Assembly (NCBI GenBank): GCA_037039925.1
Contig: JAXRKP010001071.1
Coordinates: 33,501 to 97,500 of the forward strand
From: Doris montereyensis
Lineage: Eukaryota > Mollusca > Gastropoda > Nudibranchia > Dorididae
Direction: 5' to 3'
DNA length: 64,000 bases
Shown here: piece by piece, positions 44,901-55,605 of the stretch
Layout: the number at the start of each line of letters is the position of its first letter
Position numbering within the stretch: position 1 is the stretch's first letter
Translations under genes and position numbers: made by a program
Notes under the pieces: model-generated
Seen by the model: only the letters and a program-made list of their open reading frames with translations
The model's database searches: none
What the model was told of the DNA's origin: nothing

Positions 44901-45744
44901 GTGTTTTTCTCCACAAAATGCATTTTTTCTGCACCTGCTATGTCAATTGGTACGTGGAGGTTTTTGTGATAAGGCATACAAATTTTCAGGCAAACAGGCT
45001 TTCTTACACTTTGACCCATGATATCAAGGACAAACGTGAACAAAGCTTGAAGGTTTCTTGAATTGAAGCAAATATTTTGCTGTCTCATTTTGTTTAGACC
45101 AAAGATTTTTGTGTTTTGTTTTTAATTTTTTGTTTAAGTTGACTGCCCTTCTTTTTTCAATAACCTTTGTTTTTTATTTGTCATTTATTCAACAGGTGAA
45201 AACGAAAATCTTGAGAATGAAGAAGAAAGTAAAAGAAGCGAAACAGAATTGAAAGTGATGAGGAAGAAGAAAATGACAAAGAGAGTGTCAGATCAGATGG
45301 ATCCGCCAGAAGCAGAAGTAAGAGTCGCAGCAGGAGCCGCAGTGCAGTGGCAGTCGAAGTAGAAGCCGCAGCAGGAGTGCCAGCCACAGCAGAAGTCGAA
45401 GCAGAAGTGGCAGCAGGAGTAGAAGTGGCAGTAGGAGTAAGAGCAGAAGTCGTAGCAGGAGCGTCAGCAGGAGCAGCAAAAGTAGGCAGAAGTAGAAGTC
45501 AGAGTAAGAGTCCAAGTCGGAGCAGGAGTCGGAGTAAGAGTGGAAGCCGCAGTCGTAGTGTCAGCCGTAGTCGTAGTAGATCCAGGAGTCGCTCTTCGAG
45601 TAGAAGTGCAAGTGGTAGCAGAAGTCGAAGCAGAAGTAAAACCCGAGTGACAGAGGAAGTGAAAGTGAAGGAGAAGAAGACAAAGGAAAGAAGGATGAGG
45701 AAGAAATCTTTGGATCAGCCAGCAGTTCAGATGAAAGCAATTAG
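27019..45744 (+). CDS. PAF1: PAF1, RNA polymerase II-associated factor 1
   Basis: Thirteen exons: 27019-27086, 32422-32514, 32963-33084, 33922-33988, 34811-34912, 35426-35531, 36063-36131, 37382-37485, 38370-38486, 39130-39255, 40888-40989, 41902-41979 and 45196-45744. All have GT-AG junctions. Family landmarks include MAPTIQT at the start, [65 protein letters not shown] [36 protein letters not shown] and the conserved C-terminal EEEIFGS. It encodes about 570 residues (human 531). PAF1 is the scaffold of the PAF1 complex (with CTR9, LEO1, CDC73), which rides elongating polymerase II and promotes H2B ubiquitination. Exons 1-10 are intact. Exons 11-13 need one added base at 40960, 41930, about 45240, 45345 and 45645, plus one other change near 45486. 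The C-terminus carries an unusually long Arg-Ser repeat. Confidence 0.93.
27223..29530 (+). repeat. Tandem duplication in PAF1 intron 1, unit A
   Basis: A 2.3-kb segment from CTAAATCTTATATGTTATAA to GGGTCCCATTTTTGTGAAAC, repeated as 29632-31686. It contains a CpG-rich part near 27660-27900, a short AG tract at 28078-28106 and C runs near 28180 and 28228. The longest frames do not agree between the two units, so it is judged non-coding. Confidence 0.9.
29632..31686 (+). repeat. Tandem duplication in PAF1 intron 1, unit B
   Basis: Second unit of the duplication, shorter by about 250 bp through scattered deletions (for example the AG tract and C runs are contracted, and a part near the left end is missing). 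The roughly 100 bp between the units is a partial third copy of the GATCTA-containing left end. Confidence 0.9.
32085..32282 (+). repeat. 195-bp dispersed repeat, copy 2
   Basis: Direct copy of 25085-25280 with few differences, in PAF1 intron 1 about 140 bp before exon 2. Confidence 0.85.
32601..32731 (+). repeat. Short dispersed repeat R, copy 2
   Basis: In PAF1 intron 2, with the GGTAGGTCTTACTTC head and the TTTCAATGAAACAAA end. The middle is diverged. Confidence 0.7.
36421..36540 (+). repeat. Short dispersed repeat R, copy 3
   Basis: In PAF1 intron 7, with CTATTGGTAGGTCC, CCCTGAGATCACCGC and ATCAATGGAACAAAC. Confidence 0.7.
36908..37190 (+). repeat. tRNA-derived SINE, family B
   Basis: In PAF1 intron 7. 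It has an A-box-like GAGTGGCCTGGTAGTTAGG and a B box GGGTTCAAATCC at 36958, then a body with GGGAAAGACACTTAACACGC and TTTGGGAGTTAAGACC, and a long T-rich tail. Confidence 0.8.
38528..38765 (+). repeat. SINE A fragment followed by SINE B
   Basis: In PAF1 intron 9. A truncated family A head (GTGGTCCAGAAGCAAGGTGTC) runs to about 38588. It is joined to a family B copy with TGATAGTCTAGTGGTTAGGC, a decayed B box and GGGGAAGACACTTAACACAC. Confidence 0.65.
38895..38970. repeat. (TC)n microsatellite
   Basis: Pure TC tract of about 70 bp in PAF1 intron 9. Confidence 0.95.
39327..39460 (+). repeat. Short dispersed repeat R, copy 4
   Basis: In PAF1 intron 10, with GCTGGTAAGTCCTACTT, TTATTTCCTCTTAATTCACC and TTTCAATAAACCAAATC. 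Confidence 0.7.
39852..39960. repeat. Cluster of palindromes around TCGCAC..GTGCGA
   Basis: In PAF1 intron 10. The perfect 14-bp palindrome TCGCACATGTGCGA is at 39901-39914, and a near copy TCGCACCCGTGCGA at 39945-39958 shares flanking TGA and CAA. A related ATCGCGTATATGCGAT is at about 39853. The function is unknown. Confidence 0.6.
40493..40700 (-). repeat. tRNA-derived SINE, family B (minus strand)
   Basis: In PAF1 intron 10. Read on the minus strand it carries the family B body (GGGAAAGACGCGTAACAG, then CACTCGACCCAGGTGCAAG) and the AAGTTCCGACTCTTC end. The tRNA-like head is missing. Confidence 0.6.
42340..42745 (+). mobile_element. 3' fragment of a LINE in PAF1 intron 12
   Basis: Translated pieces in changing frames read [35 protein letters not shown] and FMRRMLNI, then a basic tail with GKRGRG-like residues. 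This is the typical C-terminal region after the reverse transcriptase of RTE-like LINEs. Stops and frame changes are frequent, so it is a dead, 5'-truncated copy. It is too diverged to be the same subfamily as the LINE at 20754-24081. Confidence 0.65.
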
Positions 45745-46145
45745 GTCTGCTCGGGGCTAAGCTCTTTTCTGTTTTTGCAGCTCATCATAAATTTTAAAAT
45801 TACCACTCAATGAAGCATTTTTCTGACACATAACAATTGAGATCTTGTCAGAATGAGAGATTCATGTTCATTTTCTTTCTTCTTCGTACCTCTCACTCTC
45901 CTCCCAATGTTCTACCATATCTTGTTCTTCAGTGAATTCATGTCTGATAGCAGCGATAGGTAAGCAACATGGTAGTGGTCCAACAAGTGTATTATTCCTG
46001 AAAACCAACAGCCAACAAACAAAATGATTTAATTGTAATAGTTGCAAGGAAAAATTGAGCCACTGTAAATTCATTGTTACTTTGGAGTCTTTAGGTGGTT
46101 ATAATACTTGTTTGGTCAGGAGAGATTTTTATGCTGTGGAATGCC

Positions 46146-46151
46146 AATAAA
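46146..46151 (+). terminator. Poly(A) signal AATAAA of PAF1
   Basis: AATAAA about 400 bp after the PAF1 stop codon at 45742-45744. Confidence 0.55.
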
Positions 46152-47289
46152 AAAAACTATTCTATGTATCAATGTGTCTTTGAAGAGTTAATTTTTTGCT
46201 CATTGTCATGATATTTATGCAAATTCTCTTTAATTTTGACTGGGAGGTTCGTTTTCTTAACAGCCTGTCCAGGGAGTGACCTTGTGGTCTATTACCTCTT
46301 CTTACACTTTACACGACTGAAGCCAAAATAGGCATTGACCAAGGGCCTAAAAGAACTTTACTTATGAAAAGGGATACATTTTACGATTTTATTTGTACAC
46401 ATGGACATCAATACACAGACATGCGTTCATCACAAATTTGAACTGAAATGACACCCATAGTTCTAGATGTTATTTAAACAAGCATGGGAATGGCTGCAAA
46501 GAGAAAATTGCTTTCTTACTTGAGACATAAGCTAACATAATCAACGAAGTTGAGAAGAAAGTCAAACTCAAACAGCTGTAGAGAATGAAATTTATAAAGA
46601 TAAAAATTACAATGTCTACTATGGTGATGGGATACAACAGAATTTTTTCCCCTGATCCTGTCAATCCCATTGTTTTTTAATTTAAGTAAGCGGATTTCAT
46701 TGTATAGCTGTATATATGTTTTAAAAATAACAAAGCCGGTCCCCATTGTTGACTGGATTCACAGGGACGGTGAGTGAGTTTTATTATTGATTCCATCTAC
46801 GAGGGTAGAAAATTTTAAAAATGTCTACTGAAGGTGACTATGATGACTGTTTGGAATCAAATTTGCCGAAAAGAAAATAACTCATGGACCATTTTTCTTC
46901 CTCATCACCGATGAACAAAATATCAAAAACAATGAACAAATCAGACTTTCACTTTGAATTGAATAGAATGAAACTGAACGAATAGATCATTTGCGAATTT
47001 ACAATATGAATGGTCATGTCAATGTCAGAGGTATGCTCTTCGTGTCACAAAAGGCACATGAAAAAAACTTAAAAGCAGATGTTAAGTTTTACTTTTTTTT
47101 TAATCGCTTATTTAATTTAGGCGAAAGCAGAACCCTGCAACATTAACACATAACCTCGTCCATACGACATCAACTAAAATGAACAGTACATTAAACAATC
47201 ACTACACTCTTGGCCCTATAGAGTGGCTGACACTGACAATCAAGCATTGAACTTGAAGGTAAAGAAAACACAGGGTGTCCAGGCAAACC
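46152..47289. other. Intergenic DNA after PAF1, no gene seen
   Basis: AT-rich sequence without a recognisable gene or repeat family on either strand. Confidence 0.5.
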
Positions 47290-48095
47290 AAAAAAAGCCC
47301 AAAATCCTACGAATGTACCACTCAGTGACTACAAAACCCTACCAATGTTCCACTCAGTGACTACAAAAAATCCTACCAATGTACCACTCAGTGACTACAA
47401 AAAATCCTACCAATGTACCACTCAGTACTCCTACCAATGTACCACTCAGTACTCAGTGACTACAAAAAAATCCTACCAATGTACCACTCAGTGACTACAA
47501 GAAATCCTACCAATGTACCACTCAGTGACTACAAAAATCCTACTAATGTACCACTCAGTGACTACAAAAATCCTACCAATGTACCACTCAGTGACTACAA
47601 AAATCCTACCAATCAGTGACTACAAAAAAATCCTCAATGTGACTACAAAAATCCTACCAATGTACCACTCAGTGACTACAAAAATCCTACTAATGTACCA
47701 CTCAGTGACTACAAAAATCCTACCAATGTACCACTCAGTGTACCACTCAGTACCACTACAAAAAATCCTACCAATGTACCACTCAGTGACTACAAAAATC
47801 CTCCAATGTACCACTCAGTGACTACAAAAATCCTACCAATGTACCACTCAGTACTCAGTGACTACAAAAATCCTACCAATGTACCACTCAGTACTCAGTG
47901 ACTACAAAAATCCTACCAATGTACCACTCAGTACTCAGTGACTACAAAAATCCTACCAATGTACCACTCAGTGACTACAAAAATCCTACTAATGTACCAC
48001 TCAGTACTCAGTGACTACAAAAATCCTACCAATGTACCACTCAGTGACTACAAAAATCCTACCAATGTACCACTCAGTACTCAGTGACTCAAGGC
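47290..48095 (+). repeat. 33-bp minisatellite, array 1 (about 24 units)
   Basis: The unit is CTACAAAAATCCTACCAATG followed by TACCACTCAGTGA. Many units are exact; others have one to three extra A residues or an added GTACTCA, or are cut short. The 33-bp length is divisible by three, so open frames encode an 11-residue repeat (MYHSVTTKILP), which I treat as incidental. The array stops abruptly at a GC-richer stretch at 48096. Confidence 0.97.
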
Positions 48096-48430
48096 CACCT
48101 TGATGAAGGCCTGGAAGGCAGAAAAACATGGCGTCGCTATCAGGCCGACGTGCAGGCCCCGCAGCAGGACCAACGCAGCCAACTAGATCTAGCTCTGCTA
48201 ACTCTGTTCACTGTTACACTGTTAGTAGTCTTAGACTGTCATCAGTTAGATCTCTATAAATCTACAAGACATTGTACATGTACTACGCACATCACTATCA
48301 TCACACACATACTAATTACTTCGTAAAAGATTAAAAGAATCCAACACAGTGCTAATGTATAGTTAATTGTTTTATTTTTATTTTCATGGTATAAAATCAG
48401 TCATCAAAATATTTCCATTTTCAATCATGT
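48096..48430. other. Unique GC-richer stretch, no gene called
   Basis: The first 90 bp are GC- and CpG-rich, unlike both flanks, with a short open frame. No similarity is recognised. AT-rich sequence follows. Confidence 0.4.
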
Positions 48431-48440
48431 TTCATAAGGT

Positions 48441-48778
<338 letters not shown>

Positions 48779-48779
48779 G

Positions 48780-49529
48780 TATACAATGTAGATAGAGATA
48801 TAAAATCTTATTGTTAATATTAAAATCACTGTATATATTTATGCTTTAACGAGTACTGTACTGCGTTAAATGAAGATAAAGACAAAGCTCATAGTGTCAT
48901 AGTAACACTAGTAACAGTAGTGAAACAAATTATTTAGTGATTTAAGACTCAATCAAAGTGGCCAAACAACAATATGGATTAGGCCAAAAAGCAAAAAATA
49001 ACAACATTGAGGATTACAAAGTAAATCCTTTACTGAACGTATACACTAGTAATAGTACAGTGCACAACACGACAGAAATTTATGCACTTAGATAATAACT
49101 GAACTCTTGCTCTCAAATTCAATTGATAAAAACAGTTTTACAGAAATATCTGTTTAGATGATTCTAAAAATCTTCATAAAATGCCACAGACATGAACATG
49201 AGTGAGAAGAATAGGACTGTAATATAAAATTAGGAGATGAAAAGACAGGTCTGTCTTAAATCATATTCATATATGATAATTTTGTTAGGATGTATGGGAT
49301 GTATCCTGTATGGGTATTATAATTGTTACCCTGTGTGTATACTTTATACTTTGTTTATTCTAATCACTCCCCCAGTGTAGCTCTTCTACCCATAAAATGT
49401 ATGAATTGGATTGTTGTTATTGTAACTGTAACCTGCTCTTCTTCCGGTTTCTCCTACAAAATTGTAGATGTTTGTCCTTCGCTCAATAAAAATGATTTAG
49501 ATCTCAATCCGTGTCCATCAGTTTCTAGG
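48780..49529. other. Intergenic, possible 5' end of a copia-type element
   Basis: No gene seen. The 200 bp before 49530 contains AATAAA followed closely by the gag start, which could be an LTR or leader of the copia-type element, but no second copy exists here to prove it. Confidence 0.35.
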
Positions 49530-50695
49530 ATGGCGGCCCAGCCATCCTTTACAGGTTATGGGCCCAGGAACATCACCTTCAATGGTGATGAGAGATGCTA
49601 TGGGAAGTGAAGTTCCTTGCTTTTTATGAGGATACGTGGTTTGTATGGCGTCCTTAAAGTTAAAGACATCGACAATGATGCTGCTCAGACTGCTGAGATC
49701 GATCGTAGTCATAGTAAAAGCGAAGAAGCATATGCCGAGCTAGTTCAGCTGCTCGATGACCGTTCCCTCTCTTTAATATTAAGGGGCGAACAGTGACAGA
49801 AGACAGGCCCTTACAGATCCCTACGGTCACACTACCGGCCGAAAGGCACAGCAAGGATACTTACGCTGTACAATGAATTGACATCGCTTGTTAATCATCC
49901 AGATGAGTCAATCACCGATTACATCATCAGAGCAGAGACGGCATCATCGGCTCTCAAGCAAGCTGGAGAAAATATAAGTGACTCACTTCTAATGGCTATG
50001 GTGTTGAAAGGACTGCCTAAGCAATATCAACCATTTATTACAGTGACAACTCAACAAGAGAAATCAGTCGTTCGGGAATTCAAAGAAAGTCTTCGAAATC
50101 AAGAGGAGAACGTTGAACTTCAATTTGAAGTTCAAAGTGACATTTCTGTCCTTAGCATAAATTCTTCGATTTACAAACACCGTACCAAAGTACGATGATT
50201 CACGCCGTCCACCACATGCTGCCTCATCAAAATGGTGCACGCATTGCAAATCAAATTCACACAACACCAAACAATGCAGGAATCTACAACAAAGATGGTG
50301 TGAAAATTGTAAATCAAAAACTCACGATACAGCATTTTGTCGGAAAAATAGACACAAAATTTCTGCCAAAGCCTTAGCACATGAAAGCGAAAGTGATCAA
50401 AGTAAAAGTGCATACTACCACTTTTCCATCAATCGTTACGGCGTCGACAAAAATCACCCCAATGTCAGCGGTGCAAACGGTGGACCTACAAAAATCAGCG
50501 ATCGAATCACCCCAACAACATAATACTTGTCGACAGTGGAGCCCCGTGCCACACAATCAACAACAAAAGAAAATTCGTCAATTTTCAATCATCATTTCTA
50601 CCTGCAAACCACACAATCGAGTTAGCAGATGGCGCAGGATTAATAACCTTGCACAAGGCCAAGGAGATGCCAAAATTTCACTTATCAGTGACCAA
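49530..50695 (+). pseudogene. Copia-type gag-protease fragment
   Basis: It starts at an ATG reading MAAQPSFTGYG, breaks frame at 49610, and continues as a gag with DESITDYIIRAETASSALKQ and LKGLPKQYQPFI, typical of the UBN2/copia-type gag family. Two CCHC zinc knuckles follow (WCTHCKSNSHNTKQC and WCENCKSKTHDTAFC). Next is an aspartic protease start with LVDSGAPCH at about 50530. The sequence then ends against a LINE fragment near 50695, so integrase, reverse transcriptase and RNase H are absent. Several frame breaks are present. Gag packages element RNA and the protease matures it; this copy cannot move by itself. Confidence 0.75.
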
Positions 50696-50904
50696 TTAAG
50701 GCAACAACAAGTTTCTTGGTCATTTCAGGGGATAAAAAGGGTCTTATTGCAGATATTTTCTTTAATTCAAATATCATAATCTTGCACACATAAAATTTAG
50801 TTGGCAGTCCATGGATAGTGAACAATCAAGCATCGTCCCCAAATTTTTTACTGTATCAACAGTGTAAACAATTATGTCACCCAAATACATTTTTAAGATG
50901 CAGG
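50696..50904 (-). mobile_element. CR1-like LINE fragment, C-terminal side
   Basis: On the minus strand it reads GDIIVYTVDTVKNLGTMLD, then a short stretch and IRPFLSPEMTKKLVVALI. This is the usual thumb/C-terminal region of CR1-like reverse transcriptases. It abuts the gypsy LTR at 50905. Its counterpart continues at 55343, so the gypsy element landed inside it. About 570 bp of central RT is missing between the two parts. Confidence 0.7.
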
Positions 50905-51083
50905 TGTGGTGCACACAATATCTACATACGTACATGTACGAACAATTATCAAGACTGCTAGGACTACAAGAGACCCACACAGTTCACTTTACTTTCTCTT
51001 GTTGTTTTCATGATCAATAAAATAACATCACTCGACACACTAGAATTTACCTTTCATTGTCTTCGTGTATGTAATATGCCACA
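50905..51083 (+). repeat. Left LTR, 179 bp
   Basis: Starts TGTGGTGCACAC and ends TGCCACA. Contains AATAAA at about 51018 as a likely polyadenylation signal. Confidence 0.95.
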
Positions 51084-51085
51084 AA

Positions 51086-51100
51086 TGGTGACCCCGACGT
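51086..51100 (+). other. Primer-binding site, tRNA-Trp type
   Basis: TGGTGACCCCGACGT, two bases after the left LTR. It matches the complement of the 3' end of animal tRNA-Trp, the primer used for example by avian retroviruses. Confidence 0.75.
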
Positions 51101-51303
51101 TAAATTTTTATAATTATTGTTATCTATTATGATATAAATTTAGATCTCTAGATCTACACAGTCTGGTTTGTAGTAGTTAAGCCTTTGTACTATTTTCGTC
51201 TATCATCGTTTCTCTAGATCTAGACCTACACTACTTGGCCTATAAAACTACACTACAGTTAAACCAGTATATATCATTTTAGATCTACTTCCACTTCCTC
51301 GAC

Positions 51304-54300
51304 ATGGCTGTGGAGTCTGTGGCACTTAAGCTACCAACATTCTGGACCTCCTGCCCTGCTGCCTGGTTTGCCCAGAGTGAAGCACAATTTGTCCTTCGTC
51401 AAATAACTTCTGATGATACTAAATACTATCATGTGGTGGCGAGCGCTGGATTCGGATACAGCAGCAAGAGCACTACCCATCATCTCATCTCCTCCAACTG
51501 TTGAGAAATACAGACATCTTAAAGAATATCTCCTGTCAACGTTTGGTCTGTCCGAGACGGAAAGGGCAAACACTCTACTGAATTTGAATGGATTAGGGGA
51601 CAGGAAACCATCTGAATTGATGGATATGATGCTGGTTCTCTTGGGTAACCATAAGCCTTGCCTGCTGTTCAGACAGCTATTTTAAGGCAACTCCTGCCAG
51701 TATTCGCCTTCCTTTGGCCAACTCCCACATACCTTCAGGACTACAGAGCATTGGCCCAAGAGGCAGATAATCTTTTTAATGCTTCGCACTCAACACCAGT
51801 AGTAATATCACAAGCATCTGCTTCAATCACACCAGAAGGAAACCCAGCAGAAATAGACTCCATTTGTTGGTATCACCGACGATTTGGTTTGAACGCTCGC
51901 CGATGCTTACAATCTTGTGAACATTACAAATCGTTCAAGTCTGTCGGCACTTCAAAAAGAACCAGGGAAACGGAAAGTCGGGTCACAGTAAATACACACC
52001 TGCTGTTGACCCGAGATGCTATGCCTATGCCGCTGAATTTTCACAGTCATCTTTAAGGAACCTCCAACTCATCGTGACAGATGAGACATCAAAACGTCGG
52101 TTCTTAGTGGACACGGGAGCACAAGTATCTGTCACTCCCGCCTCATTGTTTGACAAACACTCGGGAGGTACAGGCCCCGCCTTGCAAGCTGCCAACGGTT
52201 CTTCCATAGCGACCTATGGTTCCCGCGTAGTACCTCTTCGTTTTGGCTCGCGTACTTTCCAAGCACGTCTCATCAGTGCGGAGGTGAAACGCCCCTTCTT
52301 GGGGCTGACTTTCTACGTCAACATAATCTCCTTGTCGACATTCGCAGCCAGCGTTTGATTGATGCAGAAACCTTTTCTCCCATTCCATGTTCTGTGAGTT
52401 CAGTTACCATGAGTAACGTCAACCTTTCCCTCGTTGAACCAAACAGCAACAAATTTAGAAAAATTTTACATCAGTATCCTGAAATCTTACGTCCAACATT
52501 TTCGACTTTAGAAGTAAAGCATGGAGTTCAACTTTATACCGACAAAAGGCCGACCTGTCTTTGCGCGGCGCATCGTTTGGCCCCAGAGAAACTGTTTGCA
52601 GCCAAAAACGAGTTCATGGAGATGGAGAAGATGGGCATAATACGGAAGTCCAATAGTCCATGGGCTTCACCTCTTCATATTGTCCCCAAATCGGATGGAA
52701 GTCTAAGACCTTGTGGAGATTTTCGTCGACTAAATGCCGCTACCGTACCCGACCGGTACCCGGTTCCACACATCCAAGATTTTTCTGCTCGTCTGAAAGG
52801 AAAAGCCATTTTCTCTAAAGTTGACCTTATTCGTGGATGTTCCCAAGACTGCTGTGATCACACCATTCGGTCTGTGGGAGTTTCTTCGTATGCCTTTCGG
52901 GTTGAAAAACGCTGCACAGATTTTTCAACGTTTAATGGACTCCATTTTCCAGGACCTTGAATGTGTTTTTGCTACTTGGATGATATCCTTGTTGCAAGTT
53001 CCTCTGAGTCTAAGCACATAGAAGACCTCAGCAACGTCTTTCAACGTTTGAAAAACCACGGCCTCGTCATCCGTCTTGAAAAATGTCTGTTTGGAGTCAA
53101 GTCTCTTACTTTCCTGGGACATCAGGTATCCTCTTCGGATCAAAACCAGTGGCCTCGAAAGTACAGGCGGTAAAAGATTTCCCCAAACCCAAGAACACAA
53201 AATCACTACAAGAATTTCTGGGCATGCTCAATTTTTATCATCGGTTTATACCTAAAATCGCTGCTACACTCCATCCTCTATATTCCTCATTGAAGAATAC
53301 AAAACCCAAACAAGCACTAACATGGACCCGAGAAATCAAACAAGCCTTCGACGACAGCAAGGCTGCATTAGCTAATGCATCGTTACTGGCTCATCCTCAA
53401 CATGATTGTCCTCTCGCCCTCACTTGCGCGCTTCGCTTCGGACATTGCGGTTGGAGCAGTGCTTGAACAGTTCACCCTGGATCATTGGGAACCCCTCGCC
53501 TTCTTCAGTCGCCAGCTACGGAAGCCGGAACAAAAACACAGCACTTTTGACAGAGAGCTTCTTGGTATACACCTAGCAATTCGACATTTCCGCTTCATTA
53601 TAGAAGGAAGACAATTCGCAATTTTACGGACCACAAACCTTTAGTCCACGCTATGTCTAAAGTCACTGAGCCATGGTCTGCGCGACAACAAAGACAACTT
53701 TCTGCTATATCGGAATTTACCACTGATATCCGTCACATATCAGGAAAAGATAACTCTGTCGCAGATTGCCTCTCCCGTGCAGTTGCTGACACAGTCTCAA
53801 TAGGTATAGACTACTCAGCCATGGCTAAATCGCAAGAGGCAAGCTTCGAGGTACAAGCGTACAAAACAGCCATCACTAATCTGCAGATCGCCATGGCTAA
53901 AGTAGACACAAAAGGCCCAGACCTCATCTGCGACATTTCAACTGGCCGTCCACGTCCTATCGTGCCCCTTGACTTCAGACGATCAGTGTTTGAAATGATT
54001 CACAACACTTCACACCCAGGAGTGAAAGCCACAGTCAAACTGCTAAGCGAAAAATTTGTTTGGCATGCACTTAAGAAACAAGTTTCGGCATGGGTCAGAG
54101 AGTGTCATAATTGCCAAAGCTCAAAGATACAAAAACACACGAGGGCACCTCTAGAGACATTTTCAGTACCAGAGAAAAGGTTCTCACATATTAACATTGA
54201 CTTGGTCGGACCACTACCTCAATCACGTGGATTTTCACACATCTTGACCATCATTGACAGAAATACTCGTTGGCCAGAGGCTATCCCACTTAGAGACACT

Positions 54301-55134
54301 ACAGCTGACGAGTGCATGCGAGCACTCATTTCGTGCTGGATTGCACGTTTCGGTGTACCGACAGACATGTCATCTGACCGTGGACCGCAGTTCACCTCTG
54401 CCTTGTGGAAACAAATGGCATCTCGACTTGGGGTGAATGTTCATCACACAACCGCCTACCATCCACAGGCTAACGGGATGATTGAACGCTTTCACCGATC
54501 ACTGAAAGCATCTTTGAAAGCACGCCTTACAGGTCCTGGTTGGGTGGACGAACTTCCTTGGGTCCTCCTTGGCATCAGAATCTCGCCTAAGGAGGACATT
54601 GGTTACTCTTCAGCTGAGCTCGTGTATGGTGAACCACTAACCGTTCCAGGAGAATTTGTGCCAGGCTGCTCATCACAGCGCTCGCCGGAAGAATTCTTAA
54701 CTGCATTCCGTACCAACGCACCTTTACATGCTCCTCGACCAACCCAACACCATAGTTCTTTGCAGACATGTGTGCCACGTTCCCTTGCCACGGCGAAGTA
54801 TGTGTATATTCGTGCAAATGCGCAACGAGGCCCACTGCAACGGCCATATACAGGCCCATATTCTGTCATCGCACCTGGAGATAAAACCTTTCTTATCGAT
54901 ATGGGAGGACGTACAGAGCGGATCTCAATAGACAGACTGAAAACTGCCTACGTAGATGCTACTCAACCAATATCTGTGGCAATACCTCCACGTCGTGGCC
55001 GACCACCCACTAGTAGTAGTACTAGCAGTAATCAGCACCCGAAGTCTAGAGAACCTACGCCACCTTCAACCTCCAACAAGACGTCACGCTCCGGCCGTCA
55101 CATCCAACAGCCTCGACGTTTCCAACAAAATTGA
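51304..55134 (+). pseudogene. Gypsy gag-pol, frames broken
   Basis: The gag start is at 51304 (MAVESVALKLP). A protease with VDTGAQVSV lies near 52110. Reverse transcriptase spans about 52560-53170, with [15 protein letters not shown] and the catalytic YLDD near 52975. RNase H spans about 53370-53640. The integrase frame from 53653 to 55134 is intact over 493 residues. It has a His/Cys zinc-binding region (residues about 117-150, ECHNCQ) and a D,D(35)E core with Asp near 182, Asp near 241 and Glu near 278, then a Ser/Pro-rich tail. At least six frame breaks lie upstream of the integrase. Given near-identical LTRs, many may be sequence errors. As written it is not able to express a whole polyprotein. 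Confidence 0.85.
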
Positions 55135-55148
55135 CCTAGTCAGTCTTT

Positions 55149-55157
55149 GGGGGGGCT
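55149..55157 (+). other. Polypurine tract
   Basis: A run of seven G just before the right LTR, the usual place for plus-strand priming. Confidence 0.55.
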
Positions 55158-55159
55158 TG

Positions 55160-55338
55160 TGTGGTGCACACAATATCTACATACGTACATGTACGAACAA
55201 TTATCAAGACTGCTAGGACTACAAGAGACCCACACAGTTCACTTTACTTTCTCTTGTTGTTTTCATGATCAATAAAATAACATCACTCGACACACTAGAA
55301 TTTACCTTTCATTGTCTTCGTGTATGTAATGTGCCACA
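55160..55338 (+). repeat. Right LTR, 179 bp
   Basis: Same sequence as the left LTR except GTAATG for GTAATA near the end. Confidence 0.95.
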
Positions 55339-55342
55339 CAGG

Positions 55343-55605
55343 CATAATTTCAATACATTAGTTGGAACATGATCTAATTCACATGATTTAGTAGAGGAAG
55401 ACAAAATCATTTTATGGACTTCATCAACAGAAGCTTCTTTAAATAGGGTAAGTTCCCTCCCCGAGAAAGTGGAATGCTTAGCGTTGCAAGAATTGCCAAA
55501 ATCGTTTCTAATTTTTCACAGAAAAATTTACCAAAGGTCTCGGGAAGCTCTTCTTCTGATACATTATTTGGCAATGGATTTAAAGTACTTTTTCCTAAAA
55601 GTTCA
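55343..55605 (-). mobile_element. CR1-like LINE fragment, RT N-terminal side
   Basis: On the minus strand: [30 protein letters not shown], then [16 protein letters not shown] and [15 protein letters not shown]. This is the conserved stretch between endonuclease and RT in CR1-like LINEs. It ends at the gypsy element. Its right edge meets the end of the THAP reading frame. Confidence 0.7.

Larger units (their letters stand above)
50905..55338 (+). mobile_element. Ty3/gypsy LTR retrotransposon, 4434 bp
   Basis: Two 179-bp LTRs (50905-51083 and 55160-55338) begin TGTGG and end CCACA. They differ at one position that I can find, indicating recent insertion. A 4-bp duplication CAGG flanks the element (50901-50904 and 55339-55342). 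A primer-binding site follows the left LTR and a G-run polypurine tract precedes the right one. The order gag, protease, reverse transcriptase, RNase H, integrase is that of Ty3/gypsy. No envelope gene is present. It is inserted in a CR1-like LINE remnant. Confidence 0.95.

Noticed and set aside
45347..45760. Separate small gene in PAF1 exon 13
   Set aside because: The frame is one of three pieces of the PAF1 C-terminus; the conserved IFGS ending is in another frame.
47513..47821. Open frame encoding an 11-residue repeat
   Set aside because: It follows from a unit length divisible by three and is interrupted by units of other lengths; there is no conserved start or flank.
47290..48095. Regular 33-bp repeats resembling a CRISPR array
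   Set aside because: Units are directly adjacent with no unique spacers, and the context is a eukaryotic genome.
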